Below are positions 1 to 8,382 of a stretch of 64,000 nucleotides of DNA, piece by piece. The notes under the pieces were generated by a model. That model saw only the letters and a program-made list of their open reading frames with translations. It had not been told where the DNA came from and did no database searches. Each line of letters opens with the position of its first letter. Position 1 is the first letter of the stretch. This stretch comes from Phaeacidiphilus oryzae TH49 (GTDB lineage Bacteria; Actinomycetota; Actinomycetes; Streptomycetales; Streptomycetaceae). A program made the translations under genes and the position numbers. Location of the stretch: assembly GCF_000744815.1 (NCBI RefSeq), contig NZ_JQMQ01000005.1:876055-940054 (forward strand), given 5' to 3'.

Positions 1-551
1 GGGCGCACCACCACGGCCTCGGAGACCAGGATCGGCTCGCCGAAGACCTCCATCCCGGCGTTCCGCAGGCTGGTGCCGGTCTCCACCACGTCCGCGATCA
101 CGTCGGCGACGCCGAGCTGCACGGCGGTCTCGACGGCCCCGTCCAGCTTGGTGATCTCGGCCTCCACGCCGTGCTCGGCGAGGTGCTTGCGGACCAGGCC
201 GGTGTACGAGGTGGCGATCCGGCGGCCGGAGAGGTCCTTCACCGTCTCGGCGACCGCGGGCGGGCCGGCGAACCGGAAGGTGGAGCGGGCGAAGCCGAGC
301 GAGAGGATCTCCTCGGCCTCCGCCCCGGAGTCCAGCAGCAGGTCGCGGCCGGTGATGCCGATGTCAAGGCGGCCGGAGCCGACGTAGATGGCGATGTCCC
401 GGGGCCGCAGGAAGAAGAACTCCACCTGGTTCTCCGGGTCGACCAGCACCAGCTCCTTGGAGTCCTTGCGCTGCCGGTAGCCGGCCTCATGGAGCATCTC
501 CGCCGCCGGTACCGAGAGCGAGCCCTTGTTCGGGACGGCGATGCGCAGCAT
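1..551 (-). CDS. hisG: ATP phosphoribosyltransferase (5' part only)
   Basis: Catalyses the first committed step of histidine synthesis, joining ATP and PRPP to give phosphoribosyl-ATP. The ATG is at 549-551 and about 183 residues are visible before the window edge cuts the gene; full-length HisG of the long, histidine-inhibited type is around 280 residues, so the C-terminal regulatory domain is outside. The N-terminus reads [13 protein letters not shown], followed by the conserved [17 protein letters not shown] stretch and the [10 protein letters not shown] segment that is the usual PRPP-binding region. It follows hisE by 62 nt on the same strand, so the two are probably co-transcribed. The identification is firm; only the 3' end is unknown. 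Confidence 0.95.
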   Translation of the reverse strand, partial: MLRIAVPNKGSLSVPAAEMLHEAGYRQRKDSKELVLVDPENQVEFFFLRPRDIAIYVGSGRLDIGITGRDLLLDSGAEAEEILSLGFARSTFRFAGPPAVAETVKDLSGRRIATSYTGLVRKHLAEHGVEAEITKLDGAVETAVQLGVADVIADVVETGTSLRNAGMEVFGEPILVSEAVVVR

Positions 552-613
552 GAGAGGAAGTGCCTTTCGGGAAAGAGGAACTGAGGGACGGTCAGCGATC
601 GGTGGAGCAGGGG

Positions 614-883
614 TCACAGATGCTTGTAGACGTCCTCCAGGCGGAGACCGCGCGCGATCATCATCACCTGGAGGTGGTACAGCAACTGGGAGATCTCCTC
701 GGCGGTGCGGTCGTCCGACTCGTGCTCGGCGGCCATCCACACCTCGGCGGCCTCTTCGACCACCTTCTTGCCGATCGCGTGCACGCCCAGGCCGACCAGC
801 TCCGCGGTACGGGAGCCGGTCTCGCCGGCGGCGGCCTTCTGCTGGAGCTCGGCGAAGAGCTCCTCGAATGTCTTGAGCGCCAT
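614..883 (-). CDS. hisE: Phosphoribosyl-ATP pyrophosphatase
   Basis: Second step of histidine synthesis: hydrolyses phosphoribosyl-ATP to phosphoribosyl-AMP and pyrophosphate. The product is 89 residues, the normal length of stand-alone HisE. It shows the all-alpha MazG-like fold signature: [14 protein letters not shown] supplies the metal-binding glutamates and [14 protein letters not shown] the second helix pair. The start ATG is at 881-883. It lies directly upstream of hisG, and behind the end of the riboflavin operon with a hairpin in between, so it may have its own promoter in the 884-978 gap or receive read-through from ribH. Confidence 0.95.
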   Translation of the reverse strand: MALKTFEELFAELQQKAAAGETGSRTAELVGLGVHAIGKKVVEEAAEVWMAAEHESDDRTAEEISQLLYHLQVMMIARGLRLEDVYKHL

Positions 884-904
884 GATGCCCCTACCCTACG
901 GCCT

Positions 905-939
905 CCGGGTGGCCGGCCGGTGAACCGCCCGCCACCCGG
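905..939 (-). terminator. Hairpin after ribH
   Basis: Perfect 9-bp inverted repeat (905-913 with 931-939) around a 17-nt loop, 40 nt past the ribH stop and just before hisE. There is no U-tract, as is common in high-GC actinobacteria, so its terminator role is inferred from position. Confidence 0.4.
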
Positions 940-978
940 GCCTCTCTCCCAGGCGCGGCGCGCGGGGCAGGATCGTGC

Positions 979-1461
979 TCACCGCTGCTCGGCCAGCCCG
1001 CGCAGCAGGACGGCGGTGGCCACGGCGGCCTCGACGGCCTCCTTGCCCTTGTCCTCGTGGGAGTCCGGGAGGCCCGCCCGGTCCAGCGCCTGCTTCTCGT
1101 CGTCGCAGGTGAGCAGGCCGAACCCGATTGGGACCCCGGAGTCGAGCGCGACCCGGCTCAGGCCGTCGGTGGCGGCCTGGCACACGTAGTCGAAGTGCGG
1201 GGTGCCGCCGCGGATGACGACGCCGAGGGCGATCACCGCGTCGTACCGGCGCGCGGCCAGCGCCTGCGCCGCGACCGGGAGTTCGAAGCTGCCCGGGACC
1301 CGGACCACGGTGGGGTCCTCGATGCCGAGGGCGGAGAGGGCGCGCCGGGCGCCGTCCAGCAGACCGTCCATCACCGGCCGATGCCACTGGGCGGCGACCA
1401 CCGCCACCCGCAGGTTCTGGCAGTTCTCCACGCTGAGCTCGGGGGCTCCCTGACCGGCCAC
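979..1461 (-). CDS. ribH: 6,7-dimethyl-8-ribityllumazine synthase
   Basis: Condenses 5-amino-6-ribitylaminouracil with 3,4-dihydroxy-2-butanone 4-phosphate to form lumazine, the penultimate step to riboflavin; the family assembles into pentamers or 60-mer capsids. The GTG at 1459-1461 gives 160 residues starting [14 protein letters not shown], which matches the normal family N-terminus and has GAGAGG-like Shine-Dalgarno sequence upstream; in-frame codons further up would add an unlikely extension. Family motifs visible are [25 protein letters not shown] (with the catalytic histidine in the GGTPHFDYV part) and GFGLLTCD. It is the last gene of the rib operon, 91 nt after ribBA. Confidence 0.95.
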   Translation of the reverse strand: MAGQGAPELSVENCQNLRVAVVAAQWHRPVMDGLLDGARRALSALGIEDPTVVRVPGSFELPVAAQALAARRYDAVIALGVVIRGGTPHFDYVCQAATDGLSRVALDSGVPIGFGLLTCDDEKQALDRAGLPDSHEDKGKEAVEAAVATAVLLRGLAEQR

Positions 1462-1552
1462 GGAATTGGTCCTCTCGGTTCTGACTGGGTACCGCTCTGT
1501 ACAGTTTCCTGACGGTTCGGGGGGATTCTCCCGCGCCCGTCCCACGCGTCGG

Positions 1553-2863
1553 CTACGCCGCGCCGCCGGCCCCCAGCGCGTCCAGCCAGGGCAGGTCGTG
1601 GCCCATCCGGTCGCGCTTGGTCAGCAGGTAGCGGAGGTTGTGCTCGCCGGCCTGCACCGGCACCGGCTCGCGGCCGGCGACCGCCAGGCCGTACCGCTCC
1701 AGGGCGGAGACCTTGTCCGGGTTGTTGGTGAGCAGCCGGACCGAGTCGATCCCCAGGTCGGCCAGGACGGCCGCACCGGTGCCGTAGTCCCGGGCGTCGG
1801 CGGGCAGCCCCAGGTCGAGGTTGGCGTCGACGGTGTCCCGGCCCTCCTCCTGCAGCTGGTACGCCTGGAGCTTCTGCAGCAGCCCGATCCCGCGGCCCTC
1901 GTGGCCGCGGAGGTAGACCAGCACCCCGCCCTCCTCGGCGATCCGCTCCAGGGCGGCGTGCAGCTGCGGGCCGCAGTCGCAGCGCTGGGAGCCGAGGACG
2001 TCGCCGGTCAGGCACTCGGAGTGCAGCCGCACCAGCGGCGATTCCGCCGACTCCGCGCCGGACCGGCCGAGCAGCCGCCCCTCGGCGTCCAGCCCGCCGG
2101 CCACCAGCGCCAGGTGCTCCCCGCCGTCGGCGGTGTCCCGGTAGCCGATGGCGGTGAAGGTGCCGTACTCGGTGGGCAGATGGACGGTGGCGACCCGCTC
2201 CACGGTGTTCTCGGTGCGCCGGCGGTGGGCGATCAGGTCGGCGATGGAGACGATCGCCAGGTCCTGCTCGCGGGCGATCTCCAGCAGCCGGGGCAGCCGG
2301 GCCATGGTGCCGTCCGGGTTGGCGATCTCGCAGATCGCGGCGGCCGGGCTGAGCCCGGCCATCCGGGCCAGGTCGACCCCGGCCTCGGTGTGGCCGGGCC
2401 GGACCAGGACGCCGCCCTCGCGGGCGCGCAGCGGGAAGACGTGGCCGGGCCGGACGAGGTCGCGCGGCCGGGTGTCGCCGGAGGCCAGCAACCGGATGGT
2501 GTGCGCCCGGTCGGCGGCCGAGATCCCGGTGGTGACGCCCTCGGCGGCGTCCACCGAGACGGTGAAGGCGGTCCGCATCGACTCGGTGTTCTCCGCCACC
2601 ATCTGCGGCAGCTCCATCCGGTCGGCGTCCTCGCCGCGCACCGGTACGCAGATCAGCCCGCGGCACTCGGTCATCATCAGCGCGACCAGCTCCGGGGTGG
2701 CCAGCTCGGCGGCGAAGACCAGATCGCCCTCGTTCTCCCGGTCGGCGTCGTCGACCACGATCACCGGACGGCCGGCCGCGATCTCCTTGACCGCCCGCTC
2801 GATGGTGTCCAGACGGTAGGGCTCGTCCCCCTCGGCGGCTGCTGAGGCCTGGGTGTCGGTCAT
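1553..2863 (-). CDS. ribBA: Bifunctional DHBP synthase / GTP cyclohydrolase II
   Basis: Feeds both branches of riboflavin synthesis. The N-terminal half (about residues 1-205) is 3,4-dihydroxy-2-butanone-4-phosphate synthase, acting on ribulose 5-phosphate; it carries the [16 protein letters not shown] active-site loop and the [12 protein letters not shown] segment. The C-terminal half is GTP cyclohydrolase II, with the zinc-binding [17 protein letters not shown] cysteines and the [16 protein letters not shown] motif. Length is 436 residues, starting at the ATG at 2861-2863. That ATG overlaps the ribM stop (ATGA), which implies translational coupling. Both domains look intact, so it should be fully bifunctional. 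Confidence 0.95.
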   Translation of the reverse strand: MTDTQASAAAEGDEPYRLDTIERAVKEIAAGRPVIVVDDADRENEGDLVFAAELATPELVALMMTECRGLICVPVRGEDADRMELPQMVAENTESMRTAFTVSVDAAEGVTTGISAADRAHTIRLLASGDTRPRDLVRPGHVFPLRAREGGVLVRPGHTEAGVDLARMAGLSPAAAICEIANPDGTMARLPRLLEIAREQDLAIVSIADLIAHRRRTENTVERVATVHLPTEYGTFTAIGYRDTADGGEHLALVAGGLDAEGRLLGRSGAESAESPLVRLHSECLTGDVLGSQRCDCGPQLHAALERIAEEGGVLVYLRGHEGRGIGLLQKLQAYQLQEEGRDTVDANLDLGLPADARDYGTGAAVLADLGIDSVRLLTNNPDKVSALERYGLAVAGREPVPVQAGEHNLRYLLTKRDRMGHDLPWLDALGAGGAA

Positions 2864-3531
2864 GCCGGCGCTCCTTCCAGTGCGGGCTCCGCGGTCGGAG
2901 CGGGGATGCGGCTGCGCTTCCACCAGGCCCGCAGGCCGAGCAGCACCAGCGCGAAGTAGACGATGTAGACCAGCCCGGAGAACGGCAGCCCGCTGGTGAA
3001 GGCCAGCGGCACGCCGACCAGGTCCACGGCCAGCCAGGCGAACCAGAACTCCACCCAGCCGCGGGCCTGGGCGACCATCGCGGCCAGGGTTCCCACGAAG
3101 ATGTAGGCGTCCGGCCACGGGGCCCAGGAGAGCTTCGGGAAGGCCAGGAAGAGCCCGGCGACCGCACAGGTCCCGGCGGCCGTGCCGACGGCCAGCAGGA
3201 GCCGCTCCTTCCAGGTGGCGAAGCGGACCCGGATGTCGCCGCTGCCGCGCCGGCCGCGCTGCCACTGGAACCAGCCCCAGACCGAGACCACGATGACGAT
3301 CAGCTGCTTGCCGACCCCGCCGCTGAGCTGCGCCGAGGCGTACGCGGCGACCAGCACCACGCCGGAGAGCACCTGGACCGGCCAGGTCCACATCGAGCGC
3401 TTCCAGCCGAACGCCAGCGCGGCAAGACCGAGGAGGTTGCCCACCATGTCGGACCACTTGACCGGCTCGCCCCAGGCGGTGAAGGCCGGGGAGTTGAGGT
3501 CGGCGACGAACCCGCCGAGGCCGGCGCTCAC
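2860..3531 (-). CDS. ribM: PnuC-family riboflavin transporter RibM
   Basis: A 223-residue integral membrane protein of the PnuC (nicotinamide riboside transporter) family with several hydrophobic helices, for example [11 protein letters not shown] near the C-terminus and [13 protein letters not shown] near residue 60. PnuC-like proteins encoded inside FMN-riboswitch operons of Corynebacterium and Streptomyces are riboflavin/roseoflavin facilitators named RibM, and the position here (between ribE and ribBA, overlapping each by 4 nt) supports that reading over NAD-precursor transport. The start is the GTG at 3529-3531 overlapping the ribE stop. Family assignment is secure; substrate is inferred from context. 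Confidence 0.85.
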   Translation of the reverse strand: MSAGLGGFVADLNSPAFTAWGEPVKWSDMVGNLLGLAALAFGWKRSMWTWPVQVLSGVVLVAAYASAQLSGGVGKQLIVIVVSVWGWFQWQRGRRGSGDIRVRFATWKERLLLAVGTAAGTCAVAGLFLAFPKLSWAPWPDAYIFVGTLAAMVAQARGWVEFWFAWLAVDLVGVPLAFTSGLPFSGLVYIVYFALVLLGLRAWWKRSRIPAPTAEPALEGAPA

Positions 3532-4154
3532 GACCGCACCGCCAGCAGCCGCTCGACGTGCTTGGCCAGCACGTCCACCTCCAGGTTGACGCTCTCGCCG
3601 GGCTGCCGGGCGCCGAGGGTGGTGGCCGCAAGCGTGGTCGGGATCAGGCTGACCGTGAAGGTGAAGCCGTCGTCCGCACGCGGTCCCGCCTCGACCACGG
3701 TGAGCGAGACCCCGTCCACCGCGATCGAGCCCTTCTCCACGACATAGCGGGCGATGCTCTCGGGCAGTGTGAAGCGCAGCACGTCCCACTGCTCGGCGTG
3801 CTCGCGGGAGAGCAGCGTGCCGGTGGCGTCGACGTGGCCCTGGACGATGTGCCCGCCGAGCCGCTCGCCCAGCGCCATCGCCCGCTCCAGGTTGACCCGG
3901 GACCCCGGGCCGAGCGCTCCCAGGCTGGACCGCTTCAGCGTCTCCGCCATCACGTCCGCGGTGAACTCCCCGGGCTGGGCCGCCAGTTGGGTCTCGTCCT
4001 CGATCACGGTGAGGCAGACGCCGTTCACCGCGACGGAGTCGCCGTGCCGCAGCCCCTCCGCGACCTTCGGTCCGCGCAGCCGCAGCCGTGCCGAGTCGCC
4101 CAACTCCTCGATCCGGACGACCTCGCCCAGTTCTTCGACGATTCCGGTGAACAC
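3528..4154 (-). CDS. ribE: Riboflavin synthase, alpha subunit
   Basis: Dismutates two molecules of 6,7-dimethyl-8-ribityllumazine to riboflavin and the pyrimidine precursor. The 208-residue product has the expected internal duplication of two lumazine-binding domains: the first begins [11 protein letters not shown] and contains [13 protein letters not shown], and the second contains [12 protein letters not shown] and [12 protein letters not shown]. The start is a GTG at 4152-4154, immediately after the ribD stop with no gap, so it is probably coupled to ribD translation. Some genera call this gene ribC. Confidence 0.95.
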   Translation of the reverse strand: MFTGIVEELGEVVRIEELGDSARLRLRGPKVAEGLRHGDSVAVNGVCLTVIEDETQLAAQPGEFTADVMAETLKRSSLGALGPGSRVNLERAMALGERLGGHIVQGHVDATGTLLSREHAEQWDVLRFTLPESIARYVVEKGSIAVDGVSLTVVEAGPRADDGFTFTVSLIPTTLAATTLGARQPGESVNLEVDVLAKHVERLLAVRS

Positions 4155-5393
4155 TCAGCTCTCCTCAGGCAGGAAGACGGTGGAAACGGTGCTGCCGGTG
4201 CGAACGCCGGCGCCGGGCTCCGGCCTCCGTCTCGGCTTCGGCTTCGGCCGCGGCTTCGGTGGGTACGCGGTGATCCGCAGATCGGGCCCGAACCGCTCGA
4301 CGTCCCGGATGTCCAGCCGCAACGCGTCGGCGATCGTGCTGATTCCGGCGGTTCCCAGGGCGGCGGGCCCGGCGCCGAGGAGGACCGGGGCCAGATAGCC
4401 GACGATCTTGTCCACCAGGTGCCGCTCAAGGAACGCCCCGGCCAGGCCGGGCCCGCCCTCCAGCAGCACGGAGCGCACCCCGCGGCGGTAGAGCTCGTCG
4501 AGGACGGCGGTGAGTTCGAGCCCCGGCCGGCCCTCGGCGGAGCGCGGCACGGCGACGATCTCGGCCCGGCCGGCCTGGACCGCCGGGGCGAGGGCGGAGG
4601 CGTCGGCGTCCTCCGCGGTGAGGATCAGGGTGGTCGCGGCGCCGTCCAGCAGCCGGGCCGCGGGCGGGGTGACCGCGTGGGTGTCCACCGCCACCCGCAC
4701 CGGCTGGCGGTCCATCTCCCCCGCGCCACCGGGCACCTGACGGACGGTCAGCTGCGGGTCGTCGGCCAGGACGGTGCCGGAGCCGACCAGGACCGCGTCC
4801 ACCTGGTCGCGCAGCCGGTGGACGTCGGCGCGGGACTCCGGGGAGGTGATCCACCGGCTGGTGCCGTCCGCGGCGGCCGAGCGGCCGTCCAGGGTGGCGG
4901 CGTACTTCCAGATCACGAAGGGGCGCTCGGTGCGGACCGCGGTCAGCCAGGCCTCGTTGGCCTCGGCCGCCTCTGCGGCCAGCAGGCCGGCGTGCACCTC
5001 GACCCCGGCCGCGCGGAGGGTGGCGGCGCCGCCGGCGGCGGCCTGGTTCGGATCGCCGACCGCGTAGACCACGCGGGCCACTCCGGCCTCGATCAGGGCC
5101 TGCGCGCAGGGGCCCGTCCGCCCGGTGTGGTTGCAGGGTTCGAGGGTGACCACGGCGGTGCCGCCGCGGGCCTTCTCGCCGGCCTCGGCGAGGGCGTTGA
5201 TCTCGGCGTGCGGGCCGCCGGCCCGCTGGTGCCAGCCCTCACCGACGGGGTTGTCGTCCGCGTCCAGAATGACGCTGCCGACGATGGGATTGGGGCTGGT
5301 GCGGCCGAGTCCGCGCGCGGCGAGCTCGATGGCGCGGCGCATCGCCGGGGCGTACCGGCCGACCGGGGTGGGGTTCTGCTCCACCGTCTCCAC
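4155..5393 (-). CDS. ribD: Bifunctional riboflavin deaminase-reductase
   Basis: Carries out the deamination and side-chain reduction steps after GTP cyclohydrolase II. The N-terminal cytidine-deaminase-like domain shows the zinc site: GGPHAEINAL and EPCNHTGRTGPC. The C-terminal reductase domain runs from about residue 150 to 380 (WKYAATLDGRSAA, SVLLEGGPGLAGAFL). I chose the GTG at 5391-5393 because GAGGAGG sits about 5 nt upstream; an in-frame ATG at 5463-5465 would add 24 residues without a clear ribosome-binding site. The C-terminus has an odd Pro-Lys-Arg run (PPKPRPKPKPRRRPEP) followed by about 20 residues, an extension not needed for the fold. First gene after the FMN riboswitch. Confidence 0.93.
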   Translation of the reverse strand: METVEQNPTPVGRYAPAMRRAIELAARGLGRTSPNPIVGSVILDADDNPVGEGWHQRAGGPHAEINALAEAGEKARGGTAVVTLEPCNHTGRTGPCAQALIEAGVARVVYAVGDPNQAAAGGAATLRAAGVEVHAGLLAAEAAEANEAWLTAVRTERPFVIWKYAATLDGRSAAADGTSRWITSPESRADVHRLRDQVDAVLVGSGTVLADDPQLTVRQVPGGAGEMDRQPVRVAVDTHAVTPPAARLLDGAATTLILTAEDADASALAPAVQAGRAEIVAVPRSAEGRPGLELTAVLDELYRRGVRSVLLEGGPGLAGAFLERHLVDKIVGYLAPVLLGAGPAALGTAGISTIADALRLDIRDVERFGPDLRITAYPPKPRPKPKPRRRPEPGAGVRTGSTVSTVFLPEES

Positions 5394-5553
5394 CGAATCC
5401 TCCTCGCGCTCGATGCGCTGGATCCGGGGCTCACGGGAGCTGAGGCCGACGGCGACGGAATGCACGGGCCCGCACGAGACGACGATCCACCGCGTCCCGG
5501 GAAGACCGGGAAACAGCGCGCCGCGCGGAACCGCACGCCCGACGACGCCTGCC

Positions 5554-5685
5554 GCGCACTGCCTCCCATCCGGACTTTAACCGTCGGTCCAGGAATTCCA
5601 CCTGGTCAACCGGTCGCCTCCGAGAAGGCCACCGGGTCGCGGACTGTAACCGCCGGTTCGGACTTTCACCGACCCCGGAGTGCGC
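5554..5685 (-). promoter_or_regulatory. FMN riboswitch (RFN element)
   Basis: The minus strand carries the conserved RFN core. In order there is the P1 strand GCGCACT at 5685-5679, then GGGGTCGGTGAAAGTCCG, ACCGGCGGTTACAGTCCGCGA, GGTGGAATTCCTGGACCGACGG and TTAAAGTCCGGATGGGAG, closed by AGTGCGC at 5560-5554. P1 pairs perfectly. This element binds FMN and represses the downstream genes; here the next gene is ribD, 160 nt away. The intervening leader holds a small hairpin (TCCCGG at 5495-5500 with CCGGGA at 5506-5511) but no T-tract, so control by translation initiation or Rho-type termination is as likely as intrinsic attenuation. Confidence 0.97.
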
Positions 5686-5815
5686 AAACGTCGTTGTGCT
5701 GCTTCCAGTCTGCCATGATCCCCGCGCTCCTTGGGAGGGGGGTCCCTGTGGGCTGTCTCACGCATCGGCCCGGCGCGCCTGGGGAATACCAGGTCAGGCC
5801 CGGATCCGGCCGAGC

Positions 5816-6502
5816 TCAGGCCCCTCCGCCGGGGGTGACCAGACCGGTTTCGTAGGCCAGTACGACCAGTTGGGCCCGGTCGCGGGCGCCGAGCTTCAGC
5901 AGCGCCCGGCTGACGTGCGTCTTCACGGTGAGCGGGCTGACCTCCAGCTGCTCGGCGATCTCGTCGTTGCTGGCCCCGGTTGCCACCATGGAGACGATCT
6001 CCCGCTCCCGCTCGGTGAGGACGGAGAGCCGCTCGGGCGCGGGCACCGGCGCCCGGTCCGGCTGGGAGAGGAAGCGGGCGATCAGCCCCTTGGTGGCGGA
6101 CGGCGAGAGCAGCGCCTCGCCGCGGGCCACCACCCGGATCGCGTCCAGCAGTTCGCCCGGCTCCGCGCCCTTGCCGAGGAAGCCGCTGGCGCCGGCCCGC
6201 AGCGCCTCGAAGACGTACTCGTTGACCTCGAAGGTGGTCAGCACCAGGACGCGGACACCGGCCAGGTCGTCGTCGGCGGTGATCAGCCGGGTGGCCTCCA
6301 GGCCGTCCAGGTCGGGCATCCGGATGTCCATCAGGACCACGTCGGCCCGCTCGCTGCGGGCCAGCTCGACCGCCTCCCGGCCGGTCGCGGCCTCGCCGAC
6401 CACCTCCAGGTCGGGGGCGGAGTCGACCAGCACCCGCAGCCCCGCGCGGACCAGCACCTGGTCGTCGGCGAGCAGTACTCGCACCGTGTCCTCGCCCGCC
6501 AT
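5816..6502 (-). CDS. NarL/FixJ-family response regulator
   Basis: Cytoplasmic DNA-binding partner of the histidine kinase encoded just upstream. From the ATG at 6500-6502 the protein is 228 residues. The receiver domain spans about residues 7-125, with the acidic pair LADDQ and the phosphoacceptor aspartate at about residue 59 in VVLMDIRMPDLDG. A LuxR-type helix-turn-helix spans about 160-225 (LTEREREIVSMVATGASNDE, then VSPLTVKTHVSRALLKL). An upstream in-frame ATG at 6602-6604 would add 34 low-complexity residues translated from a 7-bp tandem repeat and is unlikely to be used. The target genes cannot be told from sequence. Confidence 0.92.
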   Translation of the reverse strand: MAGEDTVRVLLADDQVLVRAGLRVLVDSAPDLEVVGEAATGREAVELARSERADVVLMDIRMPDLDGLEATRLITADDDLAGVRVLVLTTFEVNEYVFEALRAGASGFLGKGAEPGELLDAIRVVARGEALLSPSATKGLIARFLSQPDRAPVPAPERLSVLTEREREIVSMVATGASNDEIAEQLEVSPLTVKTHVSRALLKLGARDRAQLVVLAYETGLVTPGGGA

Positions 6503-6549
6503 CAGTCCCGGCCCTCCCCGCTCCGCGCTCTCGCCCTGCCGCTCTCGCG

Positions 6550-6590
6550 CTGCCGCCTGCGCCTGCCGCCTGCCGCCTGCCGCCTGCCGC
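6550..6590. repeat. 7-bp tandem repeat (CTGCCGC)n
   Basis: Five exact copies of CTGCCGC plus one 6-bp variant (CTGCGC at 6557-6562) lie head to tail in the 186-nt gap between the kinase stop and its response-regulator start. In the reading frame of the regulator it encodes alternating Arg, Gln, Ala and Gly. The unit length is not a multiple of three, so copy-number change would shift any frame running through it. Confidence 0.85.
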
Positions 6591-6688
6591 TGTCGAGGCT
6601 CCATGATCGCAGCCTCGGCACCGCCCTCGGCCCCCGAACCCGGGGATCCGCCGAGCCGCGTCGGCTCCCGGGCCCGGCCGCAGCCGCG

Positions 6689-8179
6689 CTAACCGGGCCG
6701 CCCGCCCCCGGCACCGGGACCACCGGCGCCACCGGCACGGCCCGATCCGGCCTCCGCGGCCCCGGCCCGCTCCGGGAGCGGGAGGCCCGGAGACGGGATG
6801 CGGCCCTGGGCCGCGCTCACCGGGTCCGGCGCGCTCGCCGGGCCCGCCGCGCTCACCGCGTCGGCCGCGCTCGCCGGGTGCCTCGCCGTCCCGCCGCGCG
6901 GCGGCCACGGCCTGCGCCCGGCCGGACGGGCCATCGGCCGCTTGCACAGCGGCAGCTCGGCCTGGACCCGGAAGCCACCGGCGATCCGCGGCTCGGCCCG
7001 GAACTCGCCGCCCAGGGCGGTCGCCCGCTCGCGCATGCCGATGATCCCGTGACCGGTGCCGATGTACTCCTCCCGGTCACCGCGACCGCCCCGGCCCTGG
7101 CGGCCGGCCCCGCCCCCCGACTCCTCGTCCGGGTCGTTGTCCACCTCGACCCGGAGCACGTCGGGCAGGAAGTCCAGCCGCACGGTGGCCACCGCGGCGC
7201 CCGCGTGCTTGCGGACGTTGGTCAGCGACTCCTGGACGATCCGGTACGCCGCCAGGTCCACCGGCGCCGGCAGTTCCCGCAGCTCGCCGGTGACCTCCCG
7301 GCGGATGGTGAGGCCGAGCCGCTCGAAGGAGGCCAGCAGCTCGTCCAGCCGGGCCAGGCCCGGCGCCGGCTCGTCCGGCGAGCCGCCGAAGGGCGGGCCG
7401 ACCGGCTCCGGGTCGTCCGCCTGCCGCAGCACCGACACGGTCGCGCCCAGCTCGGCCAGCGCGCTGCGGCCGGCCTCCCGTACGTGCGCCAGCGCCTGCC
7501 GGGCGGCCTCCGGCTGGGTGGTCAGCACATGGGAGGCCACCCCGGCCTGGACGTTGATCAGCGCGATGTGGTGGCCGACGATGTCGTGCAGCTCGCGGGC
7601 GATCCGCAGCCGCTCCTCCACCACGCGGCGCCGGGCCTCCTCCTCGCGGGTGTACTCGGCCCGGCGGGCCCGCTCCTCTATGGCGGCGACGAAGGCCCGC
7701 CGGGTGCGCACCGCCTCGCCGACCGCCACCGCCAGCCCGACCCAGGCGAAGGCCACGCCGTTGACGTCGCTGTTCCACGGCTCCGGGGAGGTGGCCAGGC
7801 TGGCCGTGCCCACCGCCAGCACCGCGGGCAGCCCCCAGCCCAGCGAGACGCTGCGCTCGAAGCTCACCGAGAGGGTGTACGCGGCCAGCATCGGCGCGAA
7901 GAGCATCGGCCCGCGCGGATGCCCGTCCACGATGTACCCGACGGTGGCCAGCGAGCTGATCACCAGCACCGGGATCGGATAGCGCCGGCGCACCAGCAGC
8001 GGGACGAAGGCGACCAGGCCGTAGCCGATCACCGAGACCTCCGGCCAGGCGACCGGGTGGAGGTGGTAGCGGGTCACCGAGGAGGCGATCGGCGTGAGGA
8101 AGAAGCCGAAGGCGAGCACGACGTCCAGCACGAACGGGTGCTCCCGGCCGAACGCCCGGCACCGCGCTATCAGGTCCAT
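6689..8179 (-). CDS. NarL-type sensor histidine kinase with low-complexity tail
   Basis: Membrane sensor kinase, 496 residues, start ATG 8177-8179. The N-terminal 155 residues hold about five hydrophobic helices and little periplasmic sequence, typical of kinases sensing within the membrane. A coiled linker (EERARRAEYTREEEARRRVV) leads to the HisKA_3 dimerisation helix with the phosphoacceptor at about H198 in ARELHDIVGHHIALINV. The ATPase domain follows, with the QESLTNVRKHA and GHGIIGMRERA boxes. From about residue 410 to the end the protein is Ala/Gly/Pro-rich and has no recognisable domain. It precedes the response regulator on the same strand; the signal is unknown. Confidence 0.9.
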   Translation of the reverse strand: MDLIARCRAFGREHPFVLDVVLAFGFFLTPIASSVTRYHLHPVAWPEVSVIGYGLVAFVPLLVRRRYPIPVLVISSLATVGYIVDGHPRGPMLFAPMLAAYTLSVSFERSVSLGWGLPAVLAVGTASLATSPEPWNSDVNGVAFAWVGLAVAVGEAVRTRRAFVAAIEERARRAEYTREEEARRRVVEERLRIARELHDIVGHHIALINVQAGVASHVLTTQPEAARQALAHVREAGRSALAELGATVSVLRQADDPEPVGPPFGGSPDEPAPGLARLDELLASFERLGLTIRREVTGELRELPAPVDLAAYRIVQESLTNVRKHAGAAVATVRLDFLPDVLRVEVDNDPDEESGGGAGRQGRGGRGDREEYIGTGHGIIGMRERATALGGEFRAEPRIAGGFRVQAELPLCKRPMARPAGRRPWPPRGGTARHPASAADAVSAAGPASAPDPVSAAQGRIPSPGLPLPERAGAAEAGSGRAGGAGGPGAGGGRPG

Positions 8180-8382
8180 GGCCCAACGGTAAGCGGTGGG
8201 AGCCGCGATCGAGGTCCCGGTCGGCCCGGCGGCCGCCCCGCCGGGTACTCCGGGCGTAGGAGCGCACCGGGGAGCCGCCGGACCTGGCGGCGGCTGGTGC
8301 CGCGGGACGCCTTAACCTTCTCTGGACCCGCTGGCCTGTCGACACTCTCGGATCGGCGCTACCGCATAGGAGTACCAACACC

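Noticed and set aside
6550-6590. CRISPR-like array
   Set aside because: The 7-bp units are contiguous with no spacers and there are no cas genes.
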